Source: Collinsella sp. zg1085 (GTDB lineage: Bacteria; Actinomycetota; Coriobacteriia; Coriobacteriales; Coriobacteriaceae). From it: a stretch of DNA of 64,000 bases. Made by a program: the position numbers and the translations under genes. The DNA lies in assembly GCF_018889955.1 (NCBI RefSeq), contig NZ_CP076545.1:434001-498000 (forward strand). The letters are read 5' to 3'. Below the pieces are notes generated by a model, which was not told the DNA's origin, ran no database searches, and was given only the letters and a program-made list of their open reading frames with translations. This document shows, piece by piece, positions 18,975 through 28,590 of the stretch. Positions within the stretch are counted from its first letter, which is position 1, and each line of letters begins with the position of its first letter.

Positions 18975-19271
18975 ATGGAAGAGCTAGAAGTAAACCACGT
19001 AGAAGAGATTCAAGAGCGTTTAATTCATATGGTTGGTGACCGTGTGCGGGTAAAGGCCAACATGGGGCGTACCCGGGTTATTGAGCGCATGGGTATCATT
19101 AAAACGGTGCATCCAGCTGTGTTTATTGTCGAGGTTGATGAGCGTCGTGGACGCAAGTCCCGCCAGTCGTATCAATATGTCGATGTCCTTACGGGCTCGG
19201 TTGAGCTTTTTGATCCAGAATCGGGTGAACATCTCTTTACGCCGCTTGGCAATCAACTCGAGGAGCATTAG
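18975..19271 (+). CDS. veg: Veg-like protein (DUF1021)
   Basis: A 98-residue protein of the Veg family, small and strongly expressed in Gram-positives. In Bacillus subtilis Veg affects biofilm formation through SinR; its role outside Bacillus is unknown. Recognisable blocks are GDRVRVKANMGRTRVIERMG, VFIVEVDERRGRKSRQSYQY and VDVLTGSVELF. The ATG at 18975 is chosen over an in-frame ATG at 18864 because GGAGG stands 6 bp before it and because a promoter seems to lie between the two. It is followed 3 bp later by ispE, as veg often is in Gram-positives. Confidence 0.88.
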   Translation: MEELEVNHVEEIQERLIHMVGDRVRVKANMGRTRVIERMGIIKTVHPAVFIVEVDERRGRKSRQSYQYVDVLTGSVELFDPESGEHLFTPLGNQLEEH

Positions 19272-19274
19272 GCA

Positions 19275-20162
19275 ATGAGTATGCGGTCCCTAAGGGTTGC
19301 CGCACCTGCAAAAATCAACCTGCATTTGGGCGTTTACCCAGGTTGTGATGACGCGGGCTATCACCGAGTTGATACCGTTATGGCAACCGTGAGCTTGGCT
19401 GATGTGGTCTATATTGAGCCATCTGATGAGTTGTGCGTAACCATGGACCCACCGAGCGATGTTTCGCTTGAAGAGAATTCGGTATATCGTGCCGCTTGTG
19501 CGCTGGGTCACGCTTTAGGCTTTAATCCTCATGTTGCTATCCACGTTGAAAAACATATTCCGCTGCGGGCTGGTCTTGGTGGTCCTTCAACCGATGCTGC
19601 CGCACTTATTAAGGGCTTGTGTCAGCTTTGGAATATTGATGTGCACGATACGCGGGTACTTAATGTAGCACGGGCGATTGGTGCTGATGTTCCGTTTTTT
19701 CTTTATAACTCACCGGCGTATTTAAGCGGTCGGGGAGATGAGGTTCGCGAGATTTTTCAGTCGCTTGGTTCTTTGCCGGTGGCGCTGGTAGGTCCGGCAG
19801 GACCTGCTGGCGGTGTTACATCGCAGGCTGCCTATGCGCGATTTGACAGCTTTCCTGTTGAGCCGCAAGACCCAGGTGCCATAATTCGCGCCATGCGCGT
19901 GGGCGATATGGATGCGGTGCTTGCACATATTTCAAATAATTTGGCTGATGCTGCCATGAGTCATTCTCCTGAGGTGGCTCAAATTCTTAGTTGGCTGCGA
20001 GCACATGATGGCGTTTTAGCAGCAGATGTTTGCGGTTCAGGGTCAACAAGTTTTGCAATTTGTAGCGATGATGCTATTGCTCAGCGCATTGTTGAGGAAG
20101 CAGCTAAAAAAGATGCTTGGTGGGCATATTTTGCAAAGATGGAAAATCAAGCCGAGCACTAA
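19275..20162 (+). CDS. ispE: 4-diphosphocytidyl-2-C-methyl-D-erythritol kinase
   Basis: Fourth step of the MEP isoprenoid pathway: phosphorylates CDP-methylerythritol at the 2-position. The 295-residue GHMP kinase shows APAKINLHLGVYP at the N-terminus, the ATP-binding loop IPLRAGLGGPSTDAAA and the C-terminal GSGSTSFAI. GAGGAG just upstream supports the start at 19275. The pathway partners ispD and ispF are found at 28.6-29.9 kb in this window, so three MEP genes occur in two operons about 8 kb apart. Confidence 0.94.
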   Translation: MSMRSLRVAAPAKINLHLGVYPGCDDAGYHRVDTVMATVSLADVVYIEPSDELCVTMDPPSDVSLEENSVYRAACALGHALGFNPHVAIHVEKHIPLRAGLGGPSTDAAALIKGLCQLWNIDVHDTRVLNVARAIGADVPFFLYNSPAYLSGRGDEVREIFQSLGSLPVALVGPAGPAGGVTSQAAYARFDSFPVEPQDPGAIIRAMRVGDMDAVLAHISNNLADAAMSHSPEVAQILSWLRAHDGVLAADVCGSGSTSFAICSDDAIAQRIVEEAAKKDAWWAYFAKMENQAEH

Positions 20163-20209
20163 AGCTACTCTAGCATTGCGGGTTTGCTTTTGTTACTATA
20201 GGCAAGCTT

Positions 20210-20286
20210 CGGGTTGTGGCTCAGTTTGGTAGAGCACTGCGTTCGGGACGCAGGGGTCGCTGGTTCAAATCCAGTCAACCCGACCA
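20210..20286 (+). tRNA. tRNA-Pro (CGG)
   Basis: Cloverleaf read by eye: acceptor CGGGTTG/CAACCCG, D-arm GCTC..GAGC, anticodon stem CTGCG/CGCAG around loop TTCGGGA (anticodon CGG), T-arm with GGTTCAAATCC, and an encoded CCA. It is single and followed by its own terminator. Confidence 0.95.
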
Positions 20287-20297
20287 TTGCAGCTATG

Positions 20298-20329
20298 CGG
20301 CGGTGTCTTTGGAGGCATCGCCGTTTTTT
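20298..20329 (+). terminator. Rho-independent terminator of tRNA-Pro
   Basis: Stem CGGCGGTG/CATCGCCG (8 bp with one G-U pair) followed by TTTTTT. Confidence 0.8.
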
Positions 20330-20597
20330 GTGAATTGCAGCGAGCCGCAGAAAAACCGTTGCTCCTCATATGCTTCCAATCGTTCATGCCTGAGCATACG
20401 TACGTGCGTGGCTGGTGTATCTCAAGCATGGCGCTCGGTTTTTGAACCCAGCCAATTTGCCTATTACATACCGCACCCGTGGAAATCTTCCGAAGTGTTG
20501 AGCGAGTTGCCCTTGCGCGTTATACTCTGCTGTTAGCTATCTGGCACAAGACTGCCACCACAGCTCCGCTTGGCGGAGGATCGATGAGAGGAAATGC
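20330..20597. other. Intergenic region before tatA
   Basis: About 270 bp with no credible gene. The one strong signal is the tatA promoter at 20498-20526. Confidence 0.5.
20498..20526 (+). promoter_or_regulatory. Candidate promoter of tatA
   Basis: TTGAGC (20498-20503) and TATACT (20521-20526) with an ideal 17-bp spacer, 73 bp before the tatA ATG. Confidence 0.6.
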
Positions 20598-20598
20598 T

Positions 20599-20874
20599 AT
20601 GTTCCCAAAGGGCTTTGAGTGGGTTGTTATCCTGATTGTGGCGCTGCTAATCTTTGGACCTAAGAATCTGCCAAAGCTTGGTAAGTCGCTTGGTTCAACG
20701 GTCAAGAACCTGCGCGAGGGTATGGATTCTGGCGATAAGGGCGCTGCTCAAACGGTTGAGGCTGAGACTGTTGTTGAGGACGAGTCCGATGCTGAGATTC
20801 GTGAGCTTGAGGCTAAGCTTGCTGCTGCAAAGGCTAAAAAAGAAGAGGCTCACGAGGAGTCTGAGGCACACTAA
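20599..20874 (+). CDS. tatA: Twin-arginine translocase subunit TatA/E
   Basis: A 91-residue TatA-type protein that forms the pore of the Tat export system for folded proteins. The membrane segment WVVILIVALLIFG is followed by PKNLPKLGKSLGSTVKNLRE, the classic F-G-P-K-x-L-P-x-L-G hinge and amphipathic helix, and then a charged tail rich in Glu and Ala. The ATG at 20599 is chosen because AGAGGA precedes it and because it puts the membrane segment at the N-terminus as in the family. TatC is not in this window. Confidence 0.92.
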   Translation: MFPKGFEWVVILIVALLIFGPKNLPKLGKSLGSTVKNLREGMDSGDKGAAQTVEAETVVEDESDAEIRELEAKLAAAKAKKEEAHEESEAH

Positions 20875-20928
20875 GATTGTGTCTCGTGCTAGTTTCCTGT
20901 TTTTCTTACACACAAGGAGTTCATCTGT

Positions 20929-21399
20929 ATGGATGTTGCCGACATCGTATTAACTGCTGAAGGTCGCCAAAAGCTTGCTGAGGAGCTTGCATATCGTGAG
21001 GGCGAAAAGCATCAAGAGATTATTGAGCATCTAAAAGAAGCGCGTGCCTTTGGTGACCTTTCTGAGAATGCTGAGTATGACGCTGCAAAAGAAGAAGAGG
21101 CTAAAAATGCCTCGCGTATTGCTGAGATTCGCGCCATATTGGCAAAGGCTCAGGATGCCGACGAGCAATCTGCACAGATTGTTTCTATTGGTTCGACGGT
21201 TGCCATGGTTGATGGCGACGGTGTTGCCACAGAGGTTACCATTGTAGGAACCACTGAAACCAACTCGCTTACCCGCAGGATTTCTAATGAAAGCCCTGTT
21301 GGTCGTGCCATTATTGGTCACGTTGAGGGCGAGACGGTAGAAATCATTACTCCAGGCGGCAAGCGCCGGAGCTATACCATCACTAAGATTTCGCGCTAG
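20929..21399 (+). CDS. greA: Transcription elongation factor GreA
   Basis: Rescues backtracked RNA polymerase by stimulating cleavage of the nascent RNA 3' end. The 156-residue protein has the N-terminal coiled coil with EARAFGDLSENAEYDAAKEE, which contains the acidic tip residues Asp and Glu, and the C-terminal FKBP-like half with SPVGRAIIGHVEGETV. AAGGAG precedes the ATG. It ends in a strong terminator, so it is transcribed separately from lysS. Confidence 0.95.
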   Translation: MDVADIVLTAEGRQKLAEELAYREGEKHQEIIEHLKEARAFGDLSENAEYDAAKEEEAKNASRIAEIRAILAKAQDADEQSAQIVSIGSTVAMVDGDGVATEVTIVGTTETNSLTRRISNESPVGRAIIGHVEGETVEIITPGGKRRSYTITKISR

Positions 21400-21421
21400 A
21401 CCTAGGGTCAAGCGCTGAGAG

Positions 21422-21457
21422 CTCCCTAGGGTCATATGCGGCCTTAGGGAGTTTTTT
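21422..21457 (+). terminator. Terminator after greA
   Basis: CTCCCTAGG (21422-21430) pairs with CCTTAGGGAG (21442-21451) and is followed by TTTTTTGTT. Confidence 0.8.
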
Positions 21458-21475
21458 GTTATAAAGGAGACAGGT

Positions 21476-23488
21476 ATGACAAACGAGCAGAACTCAGCAA
21501 CTACTCATATTTCTGAGCGCGAGCAGCGCTTATCGCGCCGTTTATCACTTTTTGAGGCGGGTACCAATCCCTATCCAGAACATTCCGAGATAAATGTGTA
21601 CGTTGCAGACCTTATTGTGCGCTATGCGGAGCTTGAAGATGGCGGCATCACCGAGGATGTCTATTCTATTGCGGGTCGTGTGGTCAGTATTCGTAACCAA
21701 GGTAAGCTGGCGTTTTTAACTTTGCGCGATCCGTCAGCCGATATTCAGCTATTTTGCCGCATCAACGATATGTCTGAGGCTGATTGGGAGCTCCTTAAAA
21801 GTCTCGACTTAGGTGATATTGTTAATGCTACCGGTACCATATTGCGCACACGCCGCTCTCAGCTCTCTCTAGCCCCCACCACGCTTACCTTGTTGAGTAA
21901 GAGTGTTCGTCCCTTGCCAGAAAAGTTTCACGGGCTCTCCGATAAAGAGACGCGCTATCGTCAGCGCTATGTCGATTTAATTGTGAACGAGGATGTTCGT
22001 GAGACCTTCCGTAAGCGCTCGGCTATTGTGTCTGAGTTTCGTCGCTATATGGAAGCCGACGGCTATATGGAAGTGGAAACGCCCATCTTGCAAACCATTC
22101 AAGGTGGTGCAACTGCAAAGCCTTTTATCACACATTTTAATGCGCTTAATCAAGAGAACTATTTGCGTATTGCTACCGAGCTGCATCTCAAGCGTTTGTT
22201 GGTAGGCGGCTATGAACGCGTTTTTGAGATTGGCCGTATATTTCGCAATGAGGGCATAGACCTAACCCATAATCCTGAGTTTACTACCATGGAAGCCTAT
22301 CGCGCCTACAGCGATCTTGATGGCATGAAAGAGCTGGCAGAAGGTGTTATTAAGGCAGCAAATGCTCGCGTGAATGATAGTGAGCAGCTTGAGTACCAAG
22401 GTCAGGTAATTGACCTTTCAGGTAGCTGGCCAAGTATTCCTATGAGCGAGGTGGTATCGCGCGTTGTTGGTAAAGAGCTTAATCTTGATACGCCCCTTGA
22501 AGAGCTGCGTGAGGTAGCTAAAACCCATGGTATTGAGGTGCATAATACTTGGGGAGCGGGCAAGCTTATCGCTGAGCTTTATGACGAGATTGGTGAAGCA
22601 TCTTTGGTGAACCCAACCTTTGTTGTGGATTATCCTGTTGAGGTGTCACCCCTTGCTAAGCGCCGCGAAGACGACCCGCGTCTTACCCATCGCTTTGAGT
22701 TGGTTATCGCAGGACACGAATACGCCAATGCTTTCTCTGAGCTTAATGACCCGGTTGACCAAGCTGAACGTTTCCAACAGCAGATGGAAGAGAAGGCTGG
22801 GGGCGACGATGAAGCTATGGAATATGACGAGGACTACATTCGTGCGCTTGAGTATGGTATGCCGCCCGCCGGCGGTATTGGAATTGGTATCGACCGCGTG
22901 GTGATGTTGCTTACCAACTCGTCCTCTATCCGTGACGTGCTGCTTTTCCCGCATATGCGCCCTGAAAGCAAGAACAATACAGAGGCTGCTGACGCCCGTG
23001 CCAGCCAAGAAACTGAGCAAGAAATTACAACTACTGGCGCAACTGAGACACAGGCTTGTTGTGTTGCATCATCGCCTGAAACATCTGATAGTGCGTGCTC
23101 GCTCGCTCCTGCGCTTCTTGAAAAGGTCAGCATTGAGCCACTCTTTGAGGACTATGTTGACTTTGAGACCTTCTCAAAGTCAGATTTTCGTGTGGTAAAG
23201 GTAAAGGCCTGCGAGGCAGTTAAGAAGAGCAAAAAGCTTCTGCAGTTTACACTTGATGATGGCACCGGAGATGACCGCATTATTTTGTCGGGCATTCATA
23301 TGTATTATGAGCCTGAGGAGCTGGTGGGAAAGACACTTGTTGCTATTGTAAACTTACCGCCTCGTGCCATGATGGGCATTGATTCTTGTGGCATGCTCTT
23401 GAGTGCAATTCATGAGGTTGAAGGCGAGGAACGCCTGAATTTGCTGATGCTTGATGATGGCATTCCAGCAGGCGCGAAGCTGTATTAG
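21476..23488 (+). CDS. lysS: Lysyl-tRNA synthetase (class II) with C-terminal tRNA-binding domain
   Basis: Charges tRNA-Lys. The class II core spans residues 1 to about 500, with an anticodon-binding OB-fold around 60-150, motif 2 in FEIGRIFRNEGIDLTHNPEF and motif 3 in GIGIGIDRVVMLLTN. It then carries a 50-residue Glu/Thr/Ala linker (about 505-553) and a C-terminal domain (about 555-670) containing DFRVVKVKACEAVKKSKKLL and NLPPRAMMGIDSCGMLLSA. This domain is recognisable as the Trbp111/EMAP-II/MetRS-C-type OB-fold. Typical LysRS is about 490-505 residues, so this is a fusion. It probably raises tRNA affinity in the manner known for MetRS. An AAAGGAG before the ATG supports the start. Confidence 0.93.
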   Translation: MTNEQNSATTHISEREQRLSRRLSLFEAGTNPYPEHSEINVYVADLIVRYAELEDGGITEDVYSIAGRVVSIRNQGKLAFLTLRDPSADIQLFCRINDMSEADWELLKSLDLGDIVNATGTILRTRRSQLSLAPTTLTLLSKSVRPLPEKFHGLSDKETRYRQRYVDLIVNEDVRETFRKRSAIVSEFRRYMEADGYMEVETPILQTIQGGATAKPFITHFNALNQENYLRIATELHLKRLLVGGYERVFEIGRIFRNEGIDLTHNPEFTTMEAYRAYSDLDGMKELAEGVIKAANARVNDSEQLEYQGQVIDLSGSWPSIPMSEVVSRVVGKELNLDTPLEELREVAKTHGIEVHNTWGAGKLIAELYDEIGEASLVNPTFVVDYPVEVSPLAKRREDDPRLTHRFELVIAGHEYANAFSELNDPVDQAERFQQQMEEKAGGDDEAMEYDEDYIRALEYGMPPAGGIGIGIDRVVMLLTNSSSIRDVLLFPHMRPESKNNTEAADARASQETEQEITTTGATETQACCVASSPETSDSACSLAPALLEKVSIEPLFEDYVDFETFSKSDFRVVKVKACEAVKKSKKLLQFTLDDGTGDDRIILSGIHMYYEPEELVGKTLVAIVNLPPRAMMGIDSCGMLLSAIHEVEGEERLNLLMLDDGIPAGAKLY

Positions 23489-23756
23489 TTGCGCACATAA
23501 ATACGTCAACACACATGGTAAGCAGGCGCTATACTAGGCAATACTTTTGCATATGGTATAGCGTTTGCTATCACGCAGAGCTTTATTTGGACGTGCGGAA
23601 CAGGCTAGAGTTTGGATACTCGTAACAAGTGCGGCTATTTTTGCATGTTTGTTACTCAAACTGCTCACTGTATAAGCTATGCACTAATACGGTAGTATTT
23701 TATATGCACGCATGGCTCAAATATGTGGGAGCTTGAACAGAAAAAAGGGGGATTAG

Positions 23757-24482
23757 ATGAAGCAGTTTATTGCAGAAGACTCGTTTTGGGAGCTCTTTCC
23801 GGAGGCTATGATTGGCGTTGTTGTGGCGCGTCATATGAAGCTCGCATCTGAGGTTAGTGAGGCCGATCGCGCAGAAATAGCTGAAAAGCTCGATTTGGCA
23901 AATCGTCGCGCTGAGCGTTTCTTAACCAGTGACACTATCTCTGAAAATAAGCCTGTACAGGTTTGGCGCCGTGCGTATCAGCAGTTTAAGACCAAGAAGG
24001 GTGCCCGTTGCGCAATCGAAAACCTGTTGAAGCGCGTGCTTAAAGATAAGCCGGTTGGCTCTATCTCTCCGTCTGTTGACATCTATAACTCCGTGTCGCT
24101 GACCTATGCATTTCCAACGGGTGGTTTCGACCTAAATAAGATTGAAGGAAATTATCGTCTCTGCACCACCGAGGGTGGCGATTCTTTCTTGCCAATTGGC
24201 GAGGACGCTGAGGAGCCAACGCTTCCAGGCGAGCTGATTTATGTTGATGATGCAGGTGCAACTAGTCGTTGCTGGAACTGGCGCGATTCTCAACGTACAG
24301 CTCTGAGCGATGAAACAACTGATGCAGTACTGGTTTTCGAGTGCTTAGAGCCTGAACGCATTGAGGATGCTAAGGCTGAGCTGGCTGATTTGTCTGATTT
24401 GCTTAGTCATTACTTTGGCGCAACAATTACTGCTCAAGAGCTGGTAACCACCGATAATAGGGTAGTTACCCTCGACGAATAG
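23757..24482 (+). CDS. Free-standing B3/4 domain protein
   Basis: A 241-residue protein matching the B3/4 domain of the phenylalanyl-tRNA synthetase beta subunit, the fold that carries editing activity. Recognisable parts are VWRRAYQQFKTKKGARCAIE, PSVDIYNSVSLTYAFPTGGF, PTLPGELIYVDDAGATSRCW and NWRDSQRTAL. Free-standing B3/4 proteins occur widely and are suspected to deacylate mischarged tRNA or modified amino acids, but the substrate is not settled. It has a purine-rich ribosome site (GGGGGA) and lies between lysS and clpC as an independent unit after a 268-bp gap. Confidence 0.85.
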   Translation: MKQFIAEDSFWELFPEAMIGVVVARHMKLASEVSEADRAEIAEKLDLANRRAERFLTSDTISENKPVQVWRRAYQQFKTKKGARCAIENLLKRVLKDKPVGSISPSVDIYNSVSLTYAFPTGGFDLNKIEGNYRLCTTEGGDSFLPIGEDAEEPTLPGELIYVDDAGATSRCWNWRDSQRTALSDETTDAVLVFECLEPERIEDAKAELADLSDLLSHYFGATITAQELVTTDNRVVTLDE

Positions 24483-24600
24483 GCAAATGTGTAGTGCACC
24501 TCGGTTGAGAAAATTGAGTTTATACCCTCGTGTTAGCGTCGCTCTAATGTGGGTACACACTTGCATTGATAGTTAGATTCTGCACGTAAGAGGGATACAT

Positions 24601-27342
24601 ATGCTAGATAGATTTACCGACCGTGCACGACGGGTTATGTCGATGTCAAAAGAGGAGGCGCTCTCCCTTGGCTCGTCCAAGGTTGGCACTGAGCATCTTC
24701 TGCTGGCACTTGCAAAAGAAGAGACCGGTATTGCTGCTGCGGCATTACGCGAGCTTGAGATAACGCATGAAGATATTCTTGCTGAGCTTGCAAAAAGCGG
24801 CGCAGCAGCTCCTACAGCTGAGATGCACGGGGATACTACGGGCACCGAGACCCCAACTCAGGCGGAGCCAGATAATGCTCAATCTAAAGCCGATGGCTCA
24901 GATGTAAGCTCTAATGCCGCATCTGATGTGCAACCAACTCAGGCTGCAGCATTTAAGAAGTTGGCATTTACCCCTTCGGTTATTGCGGTTATGGAAAAGA
25001 GTTTTCGTCTCGCACGCGAAAACAACCAGACATATGTTTCAACTGAGCATTTGTTGTTGGCAATAGTCGCTGAACCTGAAAACCGCGCTGTACACATTCT
25101 TACGAGTCTCGGAATTTCGCCCGATTCGGTTAAGAGTGCTGTCGAAAAGCTGACAGCAAAAGACCAGGGTGGCAAGCGTCCCATGGCTGGCGCGGGTTCG
25201 GGTCGTCCTGGTGCTGGTCTACCATTTTTCTCAGGCTCCGGCGATGGGCAAGAAAAATCAACCCTTCAACAATTTGGCACCAATCTTACCGAAGAGGCGA
25301 GAGACGGCAAACTTGACCCAGTAATAGGGCGCGAAAAGGAGATTTCCCGTATGATGGAAATTCTTTCGCGTCGTGCCAAAAACAACCCGCTCATCTTGGG
25401 CGATCCAGGTGTGGGCAAAACAGCTATTGTTGAGGGCTTGGCACAAGAAATTGCTGCAGGTAATGTCCCACAAAATCTTGCCGATAAAGAAGTGTGGACA
25501 CTTGATTTACCCGGTCTTGTGGCGGGTGCAAAATATCGTGGTGAGTTTGAAGAGCGCTTGAAAAACGTTATTCAAGAGGCTACTGAGTCGGACAAAATCA
25601 TTCTGTTCATTGACGAGATGCACACGCTTATTGGAGCAGGCTCTGCTGAGGGCTCAATTGATGCAAGTTCTATGCTCAAGCCAGTGCTCGCGCGTGGTGC
25701 ATTCCAAATTATTGGAGCAACCACCGCTGAGGAGTTCCGCAAACATCTTTCAAAAGACCCAGCCTTTGAGCGGAGATTCCAAGCAATTGATGTGGCGGAG
25801 CCAAACACCGAGGATACTGTTCGCATTTTAAGCGCGCTCATTCCACGCTATGAGAAGCACCACCATGTGAGCTATACCACAGGTGCTATTGAGGCGGCTG
25901 CAAATTTGTCGAGTCGCTATATTCAAGACCGTTATCTGCCTGATAAGGCAATTGATTTAATTGATGAGGCAGGTGCTCGCGCGCGCATCGCCGCAAATAA
26001 AGCTCCAGCTGAGGTGCGTGCTGCCGAGCGTCATGTTAAAGAGATTGCCGCTCAACTTGAAGCCGCAAACAAAGATAAGGATGCCGAGCGCACAGATGAG
26101 CTCACAGCCGAGCAAAAACAGGCTAAGCTTGACCTTGATGAAGCACGGGCGCGCTGGAATGCTGATATGGAAAAGCATCCGCTCATCATTGATGTCTCAG
26201 AAATAGCTGATATTGTCTCGGCAACCTCTGGAGTGCCGGTATCATCGCTTACCGAGGATGAGTCGCGTCGTCTTTTGGCCTGCGAAGACATGCTCAAGAC
26301 GCGCATCATTGGTCAAGATGAGGCGGTGGCAGCTGTTGCAAAGGCTATTCGGCGTTCTCGCTCACCGCTTAAAGACCCCCGTCGCCCGGGTGGCTCATTT
26401 ATCTTCTTAGGTCCCACGGGTACGGGCAAAACAGAGCTCGCAAAAACCCTTGCTGAGTATCTCTTTGGAAGCAAAGATGCCCTCATTAGCCTTGATATGT
26501 CTGAATATGCAAGTCAGTACGAGGTATCTAAACTCATTGGTAGTCCTCCGGGATATGTGGGCCACGACGAAGGCGGTCAGCTTACTAAAGCGGTGCGGCG
26601 TCATCCGTATTCGGTGGTGCTCTTTGACGAGATTGAAAAGGCGCATCCCGACATCTTCAATATTTTGTTGCAGGTGCTCGATGAGGGTCGCCTCACGGAT
26701 AGCCAAGGTAAAACGGTTGATTTCCGTAATACAGTTATCATTATGACGTCAAATGTTGGCGCACGCGAAATTGCGCAGGACGCAAGCGTGGGCTTTGGGA
26801 CAACGGGTCAAGTTGGCCTTACCTCAGGCGAGATTCGCACGCGTGCCATGGGCGAGCTCAAGCGTCTCTTTAGACCCGAGTTCTTGAACCGTATTGATGA
26901 TATTGTGGTATTCAAGAAGCTTGAGGGCGAGAACTTGGCAAGCATTGCACGTTTGCTTATCGATGATGTACGCCAGCGTCTTATTGCACACGGTATGAAT
27001 ATTGAGTTCACCGATGCGGCAATCGCGCGTATTGTTGCCGTTGGCACCGATTTAAGCAACGGTGCTCGTCCTTTGCGCCGCGCCATTCAGACTCATGTTG
27101 AAGACCCGCTGAGCGAGGATTTGCTGGCAGGTACTTGGAAGCCGGGCGATACCGTTGTGGTTGACGTGGCAGACGATAAGTTTGTCTTTAGAGCAGGTTC
27201 AGGCGAAATACCGTCCCCGCGCCCGACGGGTTCGCTTGGTGCAAGCTTTGAGGCTGCGCCGCGCAGTAGCGTATCGAAGAGCTCGGGCTCGCATGCGCAA
27301 AATGATGGTGGCGTGCTGCTTGAGGCGGGTGCTACGCGTTAA
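24601..27342 (+). CDS. clpC: ATP-dependent Clp protease ATPase subunit (ClpC)
   Basis: A 913-residue class I Hsp100 unfoldase that feeds proteins to ClpP. Order: Clp-N repeat 1 (about 1-65), an unusual Asp/Ala/Thr-rich insert (about 66-118), Clp-N repeat 2 (about 119-185), AAA1 with [15 protein letters not shown] (about 268), a short coiled-coil middle domain with [16 protein letters not shown], and AAA2 with [19 protein letters not shown] (about 602). The tripeptide VGF after QDAS resembles the ClpP-docking loop. The short middle domain and this loop favour ClpC over ClpB. No CtsR box or CIRCE-like repeat was seen upstream, and mcsA/mcsB/ctsR are absent next to it. Confidence 0.9.
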   Translation: MLDRFTDRARRVMSMSKEEALSLGSSKVGTEHLLLALAKEETGIAAAALRELEITHEDILAELAKSGAAAPTAEMHGDTTGTETPTQAEPDNAQSKADGSDVSSNAASDVQPTQAAAFKKLAFTPSVIAVMEKSFRLARENNQTYVSTEHLLLAIVAEPENRAVHILTSLGISPDSVKSAVEKLTAKDQGGKRPMAGAGSGRPGAGLPFFSGSGDGQEKSTLQQFGTNLTEEARDGKLDPVIGREKEISRMMEILSRRAKNNPLILGDPGVGKTAIVEGLAQEIAAGNVPQNLADKEVWTLDLPGLVAGAKYRGEFEERLKNVIQEATESDKIILFIDEMHTLIGAGSAEGSIDASSMLKPVLARGAFQIIGATTAEEFRKHLSKDPAFERRFQAIDVAEPNTEDTVRILSALIPRYEKHHHVSYTTGAIEAAANLSSRYIQDRYLPDKAIDLIDEAGARARIAANKAPAEVRAAERHVKEIAAQLEAANKDKDAERTDELTAEQKQAKLDLDEARARWNADMEKHPLIIDVSEIADIVSATSGVPVSSLTEDESRRLLACEDMLKTRIIGQDEAVAAVAKAIRRSRSPLKDPRRPGGSFIFLGPTGTGKTELAKTLAEYLFGSKDALISLDMSEYASQYEVSKLIGSPPGYVGHDEGGQLTKAVRRHPYSVVLFDEIEKAHPDIFNILLQVLDEGRLTDSQGKTVDFRNTVIIMTSNVGAREIAQDASVGFGTTGQVGLTSGEIRTRAMGELKRLFRPEFLNRIDDIVVFKKLEGENLASIARLLIDDVRQRLIAHGMNIEFTDAAIARIVAVGTDLSNGARPLRRAIQTHVEDPLSEDLLAGTWKPGDTVVVDVADDKFVFRAGSGEIPSPRPTGSLGASFEAAPRSSVSKSSGSHAQNDGGVLLEAGATR

Positions 27343-27405
27343 AGCTTGGCTTGTTTGGCGCTGCTTGTTTGGTATGTGCGCTTAATAGCCTGCATCTTGA
27401 TGTTC

Positions 27406-27439
27406 AAGCTCTGTCTCTTTCATAGAGGCAGAGCTTTTT
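27406..27439 (+). terminator. Terminator after clpC
   Basis: AAGCTCTGTCTCT pairs with AGAGGCAGAGCTT and is followed by a T-run ending TTTTTG. It separates clpC from disA. Confidence 0.8.
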
Positions 27440-27519
27440 GTATGCGTGTTTCATGTCAGCGCCTCTGAACGTGTAACAATAGATGAGGTCTGTTTATTGA
27501 CGGTGGCAGGAGCATTGAT

Positions 27520-28590
27520 ATGGAATTGAGTGATGCCCAGAAAAAAATGCAAGAGGCAATTCGTCTGACTGCCCCCGGGCAGCCCATTCGCACAGCACTT
27601 GACATGATTATCGCTGGACATCTAGGTGCTCTTATTTGTGTGGGAGATACCGAGCACGTGCTTGCCGCAGGCAATGACGGCTTTCCTCTCAATATTTCCT
27701 TTACGGCAAACCGCTTGTTTGAGCTTTCAAAAATGGACGGCGCTATTGTTATTGATAGTGACCTCACGCAAATTCTACGTGCCAATTTTCATCTAAACCC
27801 TGATGCTTCACTGGTAACAAGTGAGACGGGTATGCGTCATCGCACCGCTGCGCGCATGTCGGTGCTCACCGACGCCATTATCATTTCGGTTTCGTCGCGC
27901 CGTGCGGTGGTTAATATTTATGTGCATGGTAAGAGCTATGAGTTGCAGCCGGTGAGTGCGCTTATGGCATCGGTTAATCAGCTTATTGCAACTCTTCAAA
28001 CTACGCGCGCCGCACTTGATCGCTCGCTGCTACGCTTAACCGCCCTTGAGCTTGATGACTACGTTACACTAGCCGATATTACTGATATTTTTTCGAGTTT
28101 TGAGATTATGCAGCAGGCAAAATTGGGTCTGGAAGATTTAATCGTTAAGCTGGGAACGCAGGGCAAACTGGTACGCCTACAGCTTGAGCAGCTAGCCGGT
28201 TCTACTATGGAAGATGAATATAATCTCATGATTCGAGATTATGCGGCAGATTCCTCTGAGGAACATGCAGCGCGTATTCGCGACGAGTTCTGGGCAATGC
28301 CGGCACGTGAGCTTACAAATCCACGGCGTGTAGCTGAGGTACTGGGCTTTGATAACCTGGACGAGGACTCGGTGCTCACCCCGTTGGGTCTGCGTACCTT
28401 GTCGCGTGTTTCAGTGGTGCGTGAGGGCGTTGCTGAGCGCATTGTTGATGAGTATGGTTCTTTGCAAGACCTTATGGATGATATTCGCAACGACCCTGAG
28501 CGTCTGGGTGACTTTGGTGTTAATAATCCAGCAATTTTAGCCGATAGCCTGTATCGCATGCGCGATGGTAAGCCTCAGGTGGGCGCTTAA
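27520..28590 (+). CDS. disA: DNA integrity scanning diadenylate cyclase DisA
   Basis: Makes the second messenger c-di-AMP from two ATP and binds branched DNA. The 356-residue protein has the N-terminal DAC domain with KMDGAIVID (DGA motif, about 72) and GMRHRTAARMS (RHR motif, about 106), a helical spine, and a C-terminal helix-hairpin-helix DNA-binding region (LTNPRRVAEVLGFDNLDED onwards). It heads the disA-ispD-ispF-cysS-rlmB-yacP operon, and its stop overlaps the ispD start by one base. In B. subtilis radA precedes disA; here clpC comes directly before it. Confidence 0.95.
   Translation: MELSDAQKKMQEAIRLTAPGQPIRTALDMIIAGHLGALICVGDTEHVLAAGNDGFPLNISFTANRLFELSKMDGAIVIDSDLTQILRANFHLNPDASLVTSETGMRHRTAARMSVLTDAIIISVSSRRAVVNIYVHGKSYELQPVSALMASVNQLIATLQTTRAALDRSLLRLTALELDDYVTLADITDIFSSFEIMQQAKLGLEDLIVKLGTQGKLVRLQLEQLAGSTMEDEYNLMIRDYAADSSEEHAARIRDEFWAMPARELTNPRRVAEVLGFDNLDEDSVLTPLGLRTLSRVSVVREGVAERIVDEYGSLQDLMDDIRNDPERLGDFGVNNPAILADSLYRMRDGKPQVGA

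Noticed and set aside
24483-24600. CtsR or HAIR/CIRCE operator before clpC
   Set aside because: No GGTCAAA direct repeat, CTTGAGT inverted repeat or CIRCE palindrome was found in the leader.
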